Part shown: in pieces, positions 5,994-7,077 of the stretch
Numbering within the stretch: the stretch's first letter is position 1
Layout of the letters: every line of letters starts with the position of its first letter
From: Alphaproteobacteria bacterium
Lineage (GTDB): Bacteria > Pseudomonadota > Alphaproteobacteria > Micropepsales > Micropepsaceae
Direction of reading: 5' to 3'
Length of the DNA: 7,077 nt
Assembly (NCBI GenBank): GCA_003246795.1
Contig: QKCS01000196.1
Coordinates: 1-7,077, forward strand
Notes under the pieces: model-generated
The model's input: the letters and a program-made list of their open reading frames with translations, nothing else
Told to the model about the DNA's origin: nothing
Database searches by the model: none
Made by a program: the position numbers and the translations under genes

Positions 5994-6349
5994 GCCATGA
6001 AGCGCTCGACCTCGTTCACGAGATCGCGGAGGTGGAACGGCTTGGAAAGGACCTTGGCGTCCTTCGGCGCGTTGCTTTTCGGGTTCAATGCGACGGCGGC
6101 GAAACCGGTGATGAACATGATCTTCATCTTCGGCGCGACGTCGGCCGCCTTGCGCGCGAGCTCGATGCCATCCATCACGGGCATTACGATATCGGTCAAC
6201 AGCAGATCGAACTCGTTGCCGGCCGAAAGGCAATCGAACGCTTCATCGCCTTGGGCGAACGAGGCCACTTCGTGGCCGGCTTTCTCGAGCGCGCTCGTCA
6301 AGAAGCGGCGCATCGATTCGTCATCTTCGGCGAGCAGTATCTTCGCCAT
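5984..6349 (-). CDS. cpdR: CpdR, single-domain response regulator controlling ClpXP proteolysis
   Basis: CpdR is a stand-alone receiver domain. In Caulobacter its unphosphorylated form recruits and primes the ClpXP protease at the cell pole, promoting degradation of cell-cycle factors including PdeA and, with RcdA and PopA, CtrA; phosphorylation through the CckA-ChpT relay turns it off. Seen: 121 residues forming one receiver domain with the acidic pocket Asp9-Asp10, phospho-acceptor Asp53 in LLLTDIVMP, Thr81 in FITGFAAVALN and Lys103 in VLSKPFHLRDLVNEVER. The FITGFAAVALN and PKDAKVLSKPFHLR stretches are highly characteristic of CpdR. The C-terminus is Ala-Ala-Ala, like hydrophobic-tail ClpXP degrons. 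ATG 6349 is chosen over an in-frame ATG 12 codons upstream because AAGGA lies six bases before it and the protein then begins at the usual MAKILLAEDD. It has its own terminator and is divergent from the amidohydrolase gene. Confidence 0.95.
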   Translation of the reverse strand: MAKILLAEDDESMRRFLTSALEKAGHEVASFAQGDEAFDCLSAGNEFDLLLTDIVMPVMDGIELARKAADVAPKMKIMFITGFAAVALNPKSNAPKDAKVLSKPFHLRDLVNEVERFMAAA

Positions 6350-6384
6350 GGCCCGTCCTTGCCCCCGTTTCCAGCCCTTGGACA

Positions 6385-6418
6385 ACGCCTAAGACGCTTG
6401 CAAGGCGTGGGCCTTTTT
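6385..6418 (+). terminator. Terminator-like element with two competing 5' arms
   Basis: ACGCCT (6385-6390) pairs perfectly with AGGCGT (6403-6408); ACGCTT (6394-6399) can pair with the same AGGCGT using one G-T pair and a GCA loop. GGGCC and then five T (6414-6418) follow. It could be a plus-strand terminator limiting antisense transcription, or an attenuator for the downstream amidohydrolase. The five-base gap before the T run weakens the call. Confidence 0.3.
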
Positions 6419-6443
6419 ACGGCGGAATCGCTGCAACAGCCAA
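6414..6443 (-). promoter_or_regulatory. Candidate cpdR promoter with a GAATC site in the spacer
   Basis: On the minus strand TTGGCT (6443-6438) and TAAAAA (6419-6414) are 18 bases apart, giving a start near 6407 and a leader of about 58 nt. Each hexamer matches four of six consensus bases. GATTC/GAATC at 6425-6429 lies between them and matches the CcrM methylation sequence GANTC, which in alphaproteobacteria marks promoters controlled by GcrA. Weak but positionally sensible. Confidence 0.3.
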
Positions 6444-6550
6444 GGCTTTGCCGTCGTTCGGTTACTTTTGCAACCTGAACCTTGTGACGGCGGTCTTGAT
6501 CGCGCCCGGCTTCGATGCTCCACTCGGAATTGTCAAACAAAGGTTAAATC

Positions 6551-7077
6551 GTGCGGTTGACAGGCGGCGCAGACAAACGGGGGCTTGCAATCGACCCCCC
6601 TTTTGAGGTCGTCGCCCCGCGGGAGAAGACGCTTCCGTTCGTGTTCGCCTCGCCGCACTCCGGTCGCATTTACCCCAAGACGTTCTTGCAGGCGACCCGC
6701 CTGGACGGAACCGCCATCCGCCGCTCGGAAGACAGCTTTGTGGATGAAATCTTCGGCGCGGCGCCGGCACTGGGCGCGCCGTTGCTCAAAGCGCATTTTC
6801 CGCGGGCATTCGTCGATCCCAATCGCGAGGCCTATGAACTCGACCCGGCCATGTTCGACGCACCGCTGCCGCAGTTCGTCAACAGCCGCAGCCCGCGGGT
6901 CATGGCCGGCTTGGGCACGATCGCGCGGGTCGTGCGCGACGGCGCCGAAATCTATGTTCGCAAAATGGGCTTTCAGGAGGCCCAAGCGCGCATCGACAAC
7001 TACTACAAACCGTATCACGCCACGTTGCGCGGCTTGCTGGAGTCCGCCCACAAGCAGTTCGGTTTTTCCGTTCTCGT
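6551..7077 (+). CDS. N-formylglutamate amidohydrolase family protein (N-terminal part, truncated by window edge)
   Basis: Family members hydrolyse N-formyl-L-glutamate to formate and L-glutamate, the last step of one histidine-degradation route; the real substrate here is untested. The first 175 complete codons are present. Residues 32-41 (FASPHSGRIY) and 58-68 (RRSEDSFVDEI) carry the His36 and Glu60/Asp61 region expected to bind the metal ion, and VDPNREAYELDP (88-99) is a conserved block of the family. GTG 6551 is supported by AAAGG seven bases upstream and by an in-frame TAA at 6545 that rules out an earlier start. No hut gene is visible nearby; the gene is divergent from cpdR, so a housekeeping role outside histidine catabolism is possible. 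Full length should be about 280-300 residues, with the rest off the right edge. Confidence 0.92.
   Translation, partial: MRLTGGADKRGLAIDPPFEVVAPREKTLPFVFASPHSGRIYPKTFLQATRLDGTAIRRSEDSFVDEIFGAAPALGAPLLKAHFPRAFVDPNREAYELDPAMFDAPLPQFVNSRSPRVMAGLGTIARVVRDGAEIYVRKMGFQEAQARIDNYYKPYHATLRGLLESAHKQFGFSVL

Noticed and set aside
5547..6392. Plus-strand frame of 281 codons across the HExxH gene and cpdR
   Set aside because: It spans two well-supported minus-strand genes and a terminator; the Ser/Ala-rich part is the mirror of the receiver domain.
6531..6536. Perfect TTGACA on the minus strand upstream of cpdR as a -35 box
   Set aside because: No acceptable -10 hexamer lies 16-18 bases downstream, and it is about 180 bp from the cpdR start.
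6544..6558. TTAA half-site near the amidohydrolase start as a CtrA-binding site
   Set aside because: The second half-site at the required seven-base spacing reads GGTT, so the TTAA-N7-TTAA motif is not met.

Overview
The window looks like an ordinary chromosomal stretch of a GC-rich alphaproteobacterium. The strongest evidence is a complete cpdR response regulator, a cell-cycle proteolysis factor typical of that class, divergent from an N-formylglutamate amidohydrolase-like gene. GTG start codons (three of six genes) and a TTGTCT-N17-TATACG tRNA promoter also fit. The order cannot be named from this sequence alone.

Layout. Positions 1-1755 (minus) hold the first ~585 codons of a large bacterial alpha-2-macroglobulin, whose 3' end lies beyond the left edge. 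A ~300 bp divergent intergenic region (1756-2052) carries several dyads, one of which resembles an intrinsic terminator. On the plus strand follow a complete periplasmic L,D-transpeptidase (2053-3630) and, after a 116 bp gap with a good -10 box, a lipoprotein carrying a TPR-like region and a trypsin-like (HtrA-type) protease domain (3747-4922). Positions 4923-5184 have no convincing gene but contain two inverted repeats. The next three genes are on the minus strand: tRNA-Val(GAC) (5185-5259) with its own promoter, a small secreted protein with an HExxH metallopeptidase motif (5352-5858), and cpdR (5984-6349), whose intrinsic terminator overlaps its last codons. After a ~200 bp divergent region, the plus-strand N-formylglutamate amidohydrolase family gene (6551 onward) runs off the right edge.

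How the parts relate. Four of the six protein genes encode exported cell-envelope proteins: a protease trap, a peptidoglycan crosslinking enzyme, a surface lipoprotein protease and a secreted metallopeptidase-like protein. Each is separated from its neighbours by a gap, a strand switch or a terminator, so they look like single-gene units with a shared theme, not one operon. cpdR belongs to cell-cycle control of ClpXP proteolysis. I found no clear novel multi-gene system, prophage, CRISPR array or insertion sequence. The most interesting points are the HExxH protein, the TPR-protease lipoprotein with an aberrant C-terminus near a tRNA gene, and the non-coding structures in the intergenic regions.
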